Source: Plantago major (taxonomy: Eukaryota; Streptophyta; Magnoliopsida; Lamiales; Plantaginaceae). Taken from it: DNA of 64,000 bases. The notes beneath the pieces are model-generated. The model saw only the letters and a program-made list of their open reading frames with translations, made no database searches and had not been told where the DNA came from. Made by a program: the position numbers and the translations under genes. This document shows positions 45,301 to 55,638 of the stretch, piece after piece. Location: assembly GCA_026545765.1 (NCBI GenBank), contig CM048844.1, positions 70,851,035 through 70,915,034 on the forward strand. The letters are read 5' to 3'. How positions within the stretch are numbered: position 1 is the first letter of the stretch; each line of letters starts with the position of its first letter.

Positions 45301-48300
45301 CAGCATGTTGTATTAAAATTGTTGCAAGACTTCATAAAATTTTGATTATTCACTAACTTTCTTCCTAATGTATATTGTATTTTGTAGTGTAGAGATATGG
45401 GAAGACGAGCTTTTGGACCTTTTTAATTCATTCTCTCCTAAAAAAGGCCTGCATACATATGGATCGAAGGGCCACATAGGCATCAGCCTGTTAGTTTTTG
45501 AATCCACCCCTGATGGATATATAGAGGCTGTATTTCTCAGCGATTGCTTAAAATCTGCGGGCCTGGTAGAGAGAATTGGCATGAGGTTTGCAATAAGCCC
45601 AGCATGTTGTCTTCTAATGGAAGGCACCAACTGTACAGATTCATGGCTCGCAAGCCAGATTTGTTGCGTTTTGAGAAGCATCATAGAGGTGAAATTTATC
45701 ATGACTTCTTTATGTGTTTCTACTTTTGTTATGATGCTCCTCCAAAATTCTCAGGTACATCTAAGCTCAAGTATGAGTTCTCATTTGGAGATGATGCTCC
45801 TCAAAAAAAATTCTCAGGTACATCTAAGCTCAAGTATGAGTTGAAGTCTCATTTGGAGATGGTTATTTGTCTTAGTAGATTCATAACCATCTCCAAATGA
45901 GAACTCATACTTGAGCTTAGATCTACTGAAATGAAGGCATCATAACAAAACACATAAAGAAGTCATGATAAATTCCACCTCTATGATGCTTCTCAAAACA
46001 CAACAAATCTGGCTCGCGAGCCATGAATCCGTACAGTTGGTGACTTCCATTAGAAGACAACATGCTAGGCTTATTGCAAGCCTCATGCCAATTCTCTCTA
46101 CCCATGATTTTAGCAATTTGAAGCTTGACCTCTATATATCAGCGGGGTTGCTTGAAAACTAACGGTGATGCCTGCATGCACTTTGGTCCATATGCATACA
46201 GTCCTTTTTTAGGAGAGAATGAACTAAAAAGGTCCAAAAGCTCTTGTCTTCACATATCTCTACACTACAAAATACAACATCCATTAGGAAGAAAGTTAGT
46301 GAATAATCAAAATTTTATGAAGTCTTGCAACAATTTTACAAAATGCTAAATTGAACTAAATGACATCCGTGCGTTCGGATCCTTCTGAGCTTGGTTCATA
46401 ATCATAACCATGCCACACTATTTCTTCATTCCAATCGAAATCACGCAAATTACGAGATAAAAGGCCGATTACCATATACATAGCTGATCAACAAACAACA
46501 CATAATTTGATCTATCTTGGAGAGCTCTAACATCGATTATCACCTAACATCACAAAATGTTAGCACTACACTCTGATGCATATATACTACTTTCTCCGTC
46601 CGCCCGATGTTTCCCGTTTGATTTGGAGTGAGAAAAATAAGAGTTGATTACTTTTGAATAAAATAATGATAGTGGATTTGATGAATTGATATTTTAAGTT
46701 AAATTATGCCTTCTAGATTAATTAATAAACATCAAAATTTAAATCCATTTAGTTTGAGATTTGCAGATTTGGGAATTTAAAAGAGAATTAATTTAGGGTT
46801 AGGTCACTATTAATTTAGGGTTAGGTCGCATCTCGATGACACATTCTTTTGAAGCGAACTTAGTCACCTCCATTCACACGATATCGACAAGAGAATTTAA
46901 AAGTTTAGTTTCTTATTTTAGCCGAAGAAGTATTAGTCCTTCCTAATTATGATTAATCACAGCATCAATTAGCTTGTAACGAATACAACAGTTGAATCAA
47001 TGTAATGAAGGCTGGTATTAGTTGAAGAAATTAGCAACTAAACTAAGAAATCGTAGATTATCATGGCGTGGTATTAGTTGAACCACATACAAGAGGCTAA
47101 CTTTCAAATGAGTTGAAGAAATAAGCAGCTAGACTAAGAAATCGAAGATTACCTTGACACTGACCTTGACCCCATGAAGAATCTACTTGGAATTTGAAGG
47201 AGCCTGCTGTTCGAATCTGAAGAAGTTGTTGTTCGAATCTGAAGGAGCCTACTATTTGAATTGAAGAAGACAATTGAAGAGCCTACTGTTGTAATCTGAA
47301 GAAGACAAGATAGAATGTTGATTGGACCAAGAAGATAAGGCTTTGGTAGAAGAATGTATTAATTTAATACATAAACCTTGGGATATAGAGTTAAATTGGA
47401 TTAGTAGAAACTCCAATGTAGTAGCGGATAAGTTAGCAAAATTAGCTAATTCGGGGATGGTCGGGAAAATCCTTTGGGAAACTCTCCCAACCCAAGTTGT
47501 ACATTTTTAAATACGATATAGTCCCAGGGTGAGCGTCTTTCATTACCAAAAAAAAAAATTGAAGAGACAAGGCAGTGCTTAGATATCTGTTGTTCTATCT
47601 ATTAAGTTGATCAAAATGGATATAAAACTCACTTCATTTATTTAATTTCTATTTTTTTTTATATTTCTTTTTCCATTTAAATTACACGTTCATTATATAA
47701 AACGGACGTGGGGTATACCAAGTTAACGATTTCATTTATTTATCTCAGCTATTGATCATGTCACCTGAGCCGGAGAGAGAAGATAAAGTCGATCAGCGAG
47801 TGAGGCGTGGATCAGGTGCATGTGGTAATCTAACTCTCTCCTTATAAAGGATAAGGATAAAAATGTCTAGTTTTAACTTTCTAGATGAACATTAGGGAGT
47901 TGGTACAAGTGGTGTTGTACTTATTAATGTTGTAGTATTAAGGGGTTGTTAACAGGTTTCTCATATGGTATTGCCCACACATAAACAATCAATAAGTGCA
48001 TTTCCAATTCTTTGAACTTTAGCCGGAAAAGGTGGAAGTTTGATACTTGTGCCCAAAATTTCAGAAGTGTGACCTTCCCAAGGTCTAACAGATGCAGATA
48101 TCCCTACAAAAGCAGATGTCAGAATAATAATTGATACTAATGGTTAAATGTGCAAAACGTTCAAATTTTCCTGAATGTTGGTAGAAATGCTGGGCAGTGA
48201 AGGGTGTTAATTGTCAATATCCTGACAAAGATAAATGAACAAGTCATAAATAAACAAGGACAAACCAGGGAGTTGCTGAACACCGTGCTCTTTTGGTGGT

Positions 48301-49381
48301 GATGGAGCAGGCACATATGAGGAACCAGCACAAGTTTCAAAGGTGGTTTCCTGGGTAATATTAGAAATGAAAAAAAAAACTCAGTTAACATGACTAAATG
48401 TTTGAAACGTGGAACAGAACTTCCACGAATATCACTGAACTGACAAGAAAAAAGTATGAATACAACCCTAGCATGTAATTAACTTATGACAACAATAATG
48501 AAGTCAATAAGAATAAGATCAGGGGAAACATGTTGAAGTCAGCGCATTACCTCATTTAAACCAATATAATCAAAAAAACATGCTACAACTACAATGAAAC
48601 AATATCTCCATTCAGGGATTTTACAGCTGTCATCAAGAACTGATTGTTTTATAGATTGTGCATTAACATAGGATAGACCTTTTAGTACAACTTTTGCGAG
48701 GTAGGTAATTTAAACCATTGTAAAATGATTTTTCCCTAGTTGACAAATGAGAATGTAAATTCATCAGGCCACAGAGCATGATGGATCATAAAACCTCCAA
48801 GACATTAAAGATTTTTATATTAGATCACAAAGAAAACTGCCATTTCTCAACATGTGAATGCTTAAGAGGCCATTGAAAACAAAAGTTGTAAATAGTATTG
48901 AAACATCATCCACCACTAAAATATAAAACTCACATACAAACTTCCGGAAACCGCTAATGATAGCAGCACAAAGCATGGCACATTACATGGATAAGACTTT
49001 CAGAGATACACGTATGCCTGGTAAAAAGCAGCTTACGTCTTTTGGCTTGACAAAATCATTTGATGGAAGAGGATGAACTGTGATTTCTTTTATGTGATCT
49101 ACGGAGTTCGAGGTGGTTGGTGTGGTAACCTGCGAATGTGGAGCCACGGAAGAATCTCGTCCTAAAACAGCAAAACTATCATTAGTTACCTCCCAATGAT
49201 TTTCTTTTTTAAAAAGAAAGACACAGAACATTAAGAAAACATAAATAATGAACCTTTACTATAAAGAACCTTGAGAAGTATAAACATAAATAATAAAGAT
49301 ACATTATCATTAGTTCAGCACAGTTTTAAATGAAATACCAGCACATAATCCAAGTAGCTTACGCCTCCGAATGCTCACCAT
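42312..49381 (-). CDS. AP2/ERF-domain transcription factor-like gene, seven coding exons
   Basis: Coding exons in gene order: 49381-49339, 49161-49037, 48350-48266, 48103 to about 47990, 43382-43208, 42643-42522, 42433-42312, nearly all joined by clear GT-AG sites with consistent phase. The product starts MVSIRRRKLLGLCA. A polar linker follows with EITVHPLPSNDF and SIKLPPFPAK. The AP2 exon has IKRRKRHRRK, PCIMRGVYFKNMKWQAAIK and IHLGTVGSQEEAARLYDR. It ends REPNFELSEEEKQELRKFKW, then GYWELNDPAVNG and a stop at 42312. The layout, a single divergent AP2 domain near the C-terminus behind a basic stretch, is that of the ERF-like family typified by Arabidopsis At4g13040. It should be a nuclear DNA-binding regulator. 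The intron between the fourth and fifth coding exons contains the 4.3-kb foldback. The donor of the fourth exon is not recognisable. No frame damage elsewhere. Confidence 0.85.
44037..44280 (-). pseudogene. LINE 3' tail with RNase H fragment, left arm
   Basis: Inverted copy of 47305-47560: on the minus strand an RNase H-like end block, then a poly-A (poly-T on plus at 44040-44048). Confidence 0.6.
44290..44415 (+). repeat. Short tandem repeat in the left arm
   Basis: Units of about 27 bp around CTTCAGATTCAAACAGTAGG repeated four to five times; inverted counterpart at 47175-47312. Confidence 0.6.
45221..45865 (+). pseudogene. SGS3-like XS-domain gene fragment, left arm
   Basis: Exon 1 (from about 45221 to 45280) reads VWPPMVMIMNTKPVKDLNG, followed by donor G|GTATG. 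An intron of about 105 bp ends ATTTTGTAG. Exon 2 reads ELLDLFNSFSPKKGLHTYG, KGHIGISLLVFESTPDGYIE, and after a frameshift RENWHEVCNKPS, RHQLYRFMARKPDLLRFEKH, then SKLKYELKSHLEMVI. These blocks, in this order, form the XS domain of SGS3, the partner of RDR6 in making secondary small interfering RNAs. The coiled-coil part is absent. The C-terminal SGTSKLKYE segment is duplicated locally (45755-45845). The presence of the intron shows capture from genomic DNA. Confidence 0.78.
45884..46418 (-). pseudogene. SGS3-like XS-domain gene fragment, right arm
   Basis: Inverted counterpart of the left copy. The minus frame 46105-45923 reads MGRENWHEACNKPSMLSSNG and HQLYGFMAREPDLLCFEKHH. Upstream of it (46418-46110) are the first exon, intron and the ELLDLF block in degraded form. 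It has a small deletion after the FEKHHRGG block and lacks the tandem duplication of the left copy. In the direction of the host gene this copy is sense and the left copy antisense. Confidence 0.75.
47175..47312 (-). repeat. Short tandem repeat in the right arm
   Basis: Inverted counterpart of 44290-44415, with GAAGGAGCCTACTGTTTGAA-like units. Confidence 0.55.
47305..47560 (+). pseudogene. LINE 3' tail with RNase H fragment, right arm
   Basis: The frame 47322-47510 reads ALVEECINLIHKPWDIELNW, SRNSNVVADKLAKLANSGM and ILWETLPTQV. N-x-V-A-D-x-L-A-x-L-A is the last block of the RNase H domain of plant LINE-type reverse transcriptases. It is followed by a short 3' UTR and a run of ten A at 47551. 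Confidence 0.7.
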
Positions 49382-50241
49382 AGTTTTGACAGTTGGGCTG
49401 CAAAACGATAACCAATAAGTGAGCCAACTTGCTCAGGATCTCAAATAAGAAAAATAAACAGGACTCTTAACCTACAACAATCGAAGTTATATCGTCAGAG
49501 ATACGTGCAATCAACACTTGACACAACCGTTATGCAAGGCAGCAAGAAGCCTTTAGGACATTCTTTAGCTTAAAGCTTCAGATCAAAGCACAAACAACAC
49601 CTTACTATAACAATTAGTAATATTTAAACCCAAAATATTGGACTTGTACAAGCCTACATCCTCATACAGTCACATAAACATAGGTATGAATGTCATTACA
49701 AGTTAGGTATCAACTATCAAGTATGAAGGATTTGGGGAATTAATCATGTATAAGTAAGAGATCATAAGAATCAATTATCTAGACACAACTAAGAAGCAAA
49801 TCTAAGCATACAAGAAAGTAGAAAGGTGATAAATACCATAAAGGAACAAGGCCAATTAGAAGGTGGTGGAGTAGAAGAAGAATTGTAAAATTACATAGCC
49901 AGAAAAGGAAGGAAAGAAAGAAGAGAAGAGAAGAGAAGAATTGTGAAGTCAACCCTACGAAGCTACCACCTTTGACGGATGCAATTTGTGGGTGAAAAGC
50001 AGAACACGAAAACCCCAAACCTAAAGCAATCTAACAAAATCAAGAAAATCCCACAACTATAAACAACCCCAAAAGGCTTGGAAGTGAGAAATTAGACATG
50101 TTAAAGCACAGAGTAGGAAGTCAACCGATGCCGACAAAAAGCATTATCTATCTTCTTCTTCTTCTATTTTCTTCTATCTAAAACAAACAAGAATTAGCCA
50201 TTACAAGAGTAGATTACAAATTGGTGAGTTGAGTTGATTAC

Positions 50242-50400
50242 CTCAAATGAAAGATGCGTAGAAACCGAGGTGAGTAATGAATTAATCAATCAGGTGGAGT
50301 GGGGCTGAGTGAGTCTGTGTGTGTGGATTAGAAGAAAGTGAAGGTGGTGAGAAGAGAAGAAGAGAAGACAAGTGAAGAGAAGAAGAAAGGGATAGTTATA
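50242..50400 (-). other. 5' UTR exon of the AP2/ERF-like gene
   Basis: On the minus strand a CT-rich leader (TTCTTCTTCTCTTCACTTG type) ends ATTTGAG|GTAATC at 50242. The following intron runs to a TTTTGCAG acceptor at 49398, 16 bases before the ATG. The transcription start is estimated. Confidence 0.55.
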
Positions 50401-52829
50401 ACTCATCACAACAAGTAGTTGTGCCTGTTTTACTCATGCATCTACCACCTTTTCTTTATCCTTTTTCTTTTTCTATTTTTTTTTATTACAACCTTTTTCG
50501 AAATACAAATACCGAATTAATATGATATATATATTTCGTTAAACATCACTTGTTAACTTAAACATCGTATATATTTCAAAGTAGTATAATAATTCACAAA
50601 GTTTCACTAAGTTTATAATTCAATTTTAATCTCATCCATTGATCTTACTTATTCAATTTAAATATGGTACATACATGTGTCATTGTTTAAGTAGAAGGTG
50701 CAGGGTTTGAATCTTATTGGCGTAAGTTTATCCCTTTTATTTATTATTTTTAAATATTTTCAAAAATCACATATTCATTGGTTTATATCAAAATCTTTAA
50801 TACACGTAGTGTTTTATGTAAATGCTAATATTTAATAATATGGTTTATCTTAAATCAGAGTGCAATTTCTATTATAGAGAGAGTAATCATGTTTTCTTGA
50901 CTTTTTTAATCTTTTCAATCTAAATGCAATTTCTCTCAATATGATGATCTTGTTTAACACTACATATTTGATGTACATGTCTCAGCTCATATATTATATA
51001 CATTACTTAGATATGTGATGATTATACATAGGGGCGAGTGTAGGGGAATACGGGGTAGCACGTGCTACCTCTCGATTTTTCAAGTGAAAGTACTAATATA
51101 CCCCTCAAATGTATTTGAATTGATTGTAGAAATAACGTTTTACGCTGTATAATGATAATAATCAAGTGTAGCCTAGTAGTCATTAGGTTGAGGATAAGTT
51201 ATTTCCTTCTTTGGCAGGGGATCGACTCCTATCACCTCCATTTTTATCTTTTCTTTTTCTCCTTTCCTTTTCTTTTTTTGTCCTTTTGTTTTTCCCTCCC
51301 TAATTAAGTTCATGATGTTATCTTTTCTTTTGATTTTATTTTTAATTTTCAAGGATCCTTTTCACTTTTCTCCTTACATCACCAAAACTATTTTTTGTTT
51401 TACTTTTTACCACCATGTTTCATGTTTTTTTTCTTCTTTTCTTTTCCTTCCCTATTGTTTTCGTTTTACTTCTTATTTTTCAGAATCCTTTTCATTTCTC
51501 AGCCTTCTCTTTTATAATTTTCACCATTTATGTAAGTTGCTACTACATGATATACTAAATTCTTATTTTATTTTGTTAATTCCTTGTTATATTTGTTTCC
51601 ACACAAATTAATTCTAAATTATATTAAAAAATAAATATAAATTCTATATCATAATTATCAAACTTTTAATATAATAATTTTCATCATCATTTATGTATAA
51701 CTTATGATATGTTTATGGTCAAATGAACACTTAAAAGTAAAAAAGTGAGAAACTTATTACGTAAAAATATACAATTGACAAAAGAAAAAACAAAATAAAA
51801 ATTAAAAGTGATGCAGTGTGTAAAAAAGGACATTACAACCCAAGCTTCGTAATTTTTAAACATATACTTTTATAAAAAAATTTTATTAAATTTAATATTT
51901 TTCAAAAATAATATTTTGCTATCCCTTATATAATTTTTTGCGTTCGCACTTGATTATACATAAATATATAGTGTATGTTAATCACATGCGAAAGAGTGTC
52001 ATGATGTTTATAGGTGAGTATGTAATATTAATTTGGTACCCATAGATACCGTGTATGAAGTTTGTCCAATCCCAAGGTACAGTGATGGACTTTTCTGAAT
52101 ATTCATGGGTAGATAATAAAAGAGATTGATTTTGGGTTGATGGATGGTTGATTAAAACAAGGGAACACAACCGTATTATTCAATTGAATGCTGAGTTTCT
52201 TTAATATTTTTCCATGTATTTTAATGTGAAACAAGGAAAAATCATTGGATGGACAGGATTGCCTCCGGCTGCATTTCCCAACCATTTTCCAAGTACCATA
52301 TACGTGAAAAAGATTTCCGGGAGGAAAGGTAGAGATGTTGACGCAGTCTCTCCGATCCATTCCCTCCATTTTTTTGTATAGATTTCCATTTTATCATCTT
52401 TTACATAATAAACAAAACTTCTCAATTATTTTATAAATCATTACTTCAACTTCAATATTAAATATATAACAAAAAGTAAATCCATTAATAATATTTTATC
52501 CTTCTTTCAACTTTATAATTTGAAGTTGAAAGACCTACTAATATTATTTTATCCAATAGTTATACATATCATATTTTGTCGACTGCAAAAGTAAACAAAC
52601 AGTTATTTATAGGACGGAAGTATTATTTTTTACCTCTTTACCATATGTTAAATTGTAAGGGTTAAAATGATTTTGACTTGAATTGAATGGATGGTATACG
52701 TAACTAACTCTTTTTTTTATTTTATGGGCATTATTTATTCAAAGAAAACAGTTACAGTTGCCCTTTAAGTATATGTATTGAAACACGTGGAACATTTATA
52801 TATTAAAGATAGTGATGTGGGGTAAAACT
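50401..52829. other. AT-rich intergenic region
   Basis: Upstream region of the AP2/ERF-like gene. Pyrimidine-rich stretch at 51240-51500. No frame beyond short shadows, no terminal repeats I can pair. Confidence 0.5.
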
Positions 52830-53654
52830 TGATAACTCAATGGTCAGAGTCAAAGTCAAAGAGAGTCCGTCAGAGCGTAGGTATGATTCTTCTTAAATCG
52901 TTAAGTCTCAGTTCGGAGTCCTTTAGTCAAATAAGTCTGGCAACAGATTAGGAGTCCGCCTAGGAATAAGAGATAGTTAGAGTGTAGAGTTCCTCGATAG
53001 CAAAGGGTCCGTCAGGCAAGTGTGTCCGTCCATGTGTGATGGTCCGTCGGTTGAACACTTGTAGGTGGCTGATCTATAAACAAGAATAGAAGGGGTTAGA
53101 CCCTTTTGGGCCGGCCTGCCTTAGACAGTCCGGACTAAGATTCAACTAGTTAGGAGGCGGATCAAGCTTGGGCTCGGACCTCAAAACTTAGAGAGTGGAT
53201 TATTGCGAAGTAGTTACCTGTCTTTATGAGGAGTAAATGCCTCCTATTTATAGTGTTGAGCTATGGGGACAAGCTATCTAACATCCCGAAGTTTGGTCGG
53301 CTTGGTGATAGGTTGATACGTGGTCCCGAAGATAGGTGGCGCGTTGGACTCATGACGATATTCAGGACAAGATCAGAGGCAGTCCGTTCATAAACTTCAA
53401 ACGGACAAAAGTTAAGGACGGACTTCTCTTGTAGTTGTCTTGATCAGAAGTCTACCCTTATGATGTGGATATGTCCGTTGTGAAAAATGTGGGTGGTCGG
53501 ACCGCCCCATCATTTTAACCTGGAATCTTGATTATAAGTGTTCTAGTGCCGGACCATGAAGCTTGTGGGCGGACTCCAGTAACGCATATGTATAAATCGT
53601 ATTAAGTCGCCTTGGTTCGGCAAGAGGAGCAGGCGGACTCATGTGTGTATATCA
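52830..53654 (-). repeat. LTR of the second Tat-type element
   Basis: TGATA...TATCA ends, polypurine tract (GGGGGGACTTA on minus) directly after. No partner copy in the window. Confidence 0.65.
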
Positions 53655-53864
53655 TAAGTCCCCCCAGTATCCAAGTATCTTAGTTGGAGATGGTTGTGAA
53701 ACTATAAGTGGTTGTCCGTCCAGAATCTTTGTAAAGTCCGTACATACGTATTTCGGGCCTGAAAGTCGATCCATTAAGGGAGTCCAAGTTTTGGCCCAAG
53801 CCCAGGCCCAATAGTGTCGGCGCCCATATGCATACGTGGCAGATTTTGATTGGACCTAAAAATC

Positions 53865-53872
53865 TATATATA
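53865..53872 (+). promoter_or_regulatory. TATA-like box near the LTR
   Basis: TATATATA preceded by TACGTGGCAG and GATTGGACC, corresponding to 19240-19286 in the first Tat element. Confidence 0.4.
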
Positions 53873-54604
53873 CTCCCTTAGCTCGATGTACCTTTTAGCT
53901 CAATTGCATTTTTTTTTCAAGATGTAGCTGTTGGGCCGGTCCTCTTCTCTCGGGAGTGGAGCGCCGGTTTTTGATTATTTTTTTTTTTTTTTAATTGAGG
54001 TCTATTTTGAGGTGTTTGTGTCCTTCCTAGATAGTTAGCTGGCGGGGTGAGCTAAGCTCAAGGTTGACTGATTCCAGCTTTGTCGTCTTGGAAGATACGC
54101 AAGCATGCCAAAGGGGAGTGACCTTTCAAACAATTCTTGCAGAATACCGGGGTTTCAATTAAGTGCTTCGGTTCCCGTCGGATCTGGGTTGACGGCTTTG
54201 CTATGATGAGGATCCGATCCGCTGCCTTTCGTTCTCAAGAAGTTCTATTTTGGACTCTTTTGAGACGAAGGGCAGTTGGCTGGATCCCTATTTCGCCTAG
54301 CCAATAATCAATATAGTCCGTCATATTGGTATCATAAGTCCCCCCAAGTTCCGGGCTTGGTTTGTCATGAAATAAAAGCAAATTCGGGACTTTGAAGTTG
54401 GTGTCCGGTGGTTACGTCATCCGTCGATAGGAGCCTTGGGTATTTCTGACTTGTGGTTGGAGGCAAGTCCGTTGGTTCAGACGGATTATGATGGTTTAAG
54501 ACGGTTTAGGCCGGTCTAATTCGTAATGATTACGGTTTGGACATGAATCGATGCAATGGTTCAGACCTTGGCCCATGGGCCTGGTTGGACCTGCCCAATA
54601 TGCC

Positions 54605-54612
54605 TATAAATA
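54605..54612 (+). promoter_or_regulatory. TATA box of the second antisense gene
   Basis: CCTATAAATAGGCC, 320 bp before the ATG, followed by a GACAA|GTAAGT donor (54760) and a CTTTGTAG acceptor (54900), the same plan as in the first Tat element. Confidence 0.65.
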
Positions 54613-54999
54613 GGCCTTTACCCTGTCACTTTCACACTTTTACAAAATCCTGAAGTTTTAGAGAGAGAAAGTTGAGACCGAGAAAGCTAGAGAGAAGATT
54701 TCATCAGGCGGACTTTCCTACTTTGAAGAAGTTTCGAAGAGCCGACTTTCTTTTCCGACAAGTAAGTTTGCTTCCCTCGGACTTTTTCCTTTCGCAATTT
54801 TGTATTTCTTTGCAAGGTTTTTACCGGCGGTCTAGTTTGGTAGGTTTTGCCTATCCGAGCTCGGGGCTTAAGCTTTTTCGTTTTGTGTTTTGTCTTTGTA
54901 GATTCCCCAGCTCGGACAGCTAGGCATGTCAGTAGGAGAAGACCATTTAGGAGATTTGTATGAGAGTGAGGGTGAGGGTGAGGAAGTACAGCAGCCGAA

Positions 55000-55400
55000 C
55001 ACTACAAAAAAACCAGTTTTAGCGACGGAATTATCCGTCGCTAAAACTGTGTCGATCCGTCGCTAAATCCTTAGCGACGGATAACCCTCCATCTCGAAAC
55101 CAGTCGTCACTATTTTTATTGGCGACGGATATATATTCCGTCGCTAAATAACGACAAACTGGCGACGGATTAATCCGTTGACCAGTCCGTCCGAATTGGC
55201 GACGGATTACGTATCCGTCGCTAATTAGAGACGGGATTTAGCGACGGATGTGTTCCGTCGCTAAATCCCACCACTAAGTCGGCTTAGTTCGGTTGACATT
55301 TAGCGACGGAAAAAATCCGTCGCTAAATGTCAACGGGCTAATTCGCCCTTAGTTCGTGAATTTAGCGACGGATTTTGTTCCGTCCCTAAATTCATTGTTT
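55000..55400 (+). repeat. CACTA 2 left terminus and subterminal repeats
   Basis: TTTTAGCGACGGA-ATTA-TCCGTCGCTAAAA and at least six variants in 400 bp, each able to pair with its neighbour. Confidence 0.88.
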
Positions 55401-55638
55401 TAAATTTATTTTTTAATATTTTCCGTTTCTCCTGTTTTTTCACATAATATAATCATAGATAATATACCCGAAATAATTAAATTGCATTAATATATCCGAA
55501 ACAATATAAATTATCTATAAATAATCCGAAACAAGAATTACAAGGTGAAATAGTGTCAAATTATCCATAACAAGTCCATAATAAGTCTGATGTAACTAAG
55601 AATAATCAGGAGGAGGCGGTGGGTGAGACTGGGAAGAA

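Larger units (their letters stand above)
43641..47950. mobile_element. 4.3-kb near-palindromic foldback element carrying SGS3-like fragments
   Basis: Arms 43641-45865 and 45884-47950 are inverted copies around an 18-nt loop. Outer ends match base for base over the first 80 (AACAACCCCTTAATACTACA on each strand). Similarity continues inward with more changes. Each arm contains, from outside in, an AT-rich terminal part, a LINE 3' tail with RNase H coding sequence and poly-A, a small minisatellite, an AT-rich part and an SGS3-like gene piece. Directly outside are AACACGGTC (left) and AACAGGTTT (right), 6 of 9 positions alike, perhaps an eroded 9-bp duplication. It lies in an intron of the AP2/ERF-like gene. 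No transposase. Confidence 0.82.

Noticed and set aside
50690-50745. GGGTTTGAATCTTA, like a pol III B box of a SINE
   Set aside because: No A box at the right distance, no tail or target duplication that I could find.
51180-51245. GGGATCGACTCC near a TTAGGTTGAGG stretch, another SINE-like pattern
   Set aside because: Too short and without defined ends.
51312-51611. 99-codon phenylalanine-rich frame
   Set aside because: Pyrimidine-rich low-complexity DNA, no start context or homologous block.
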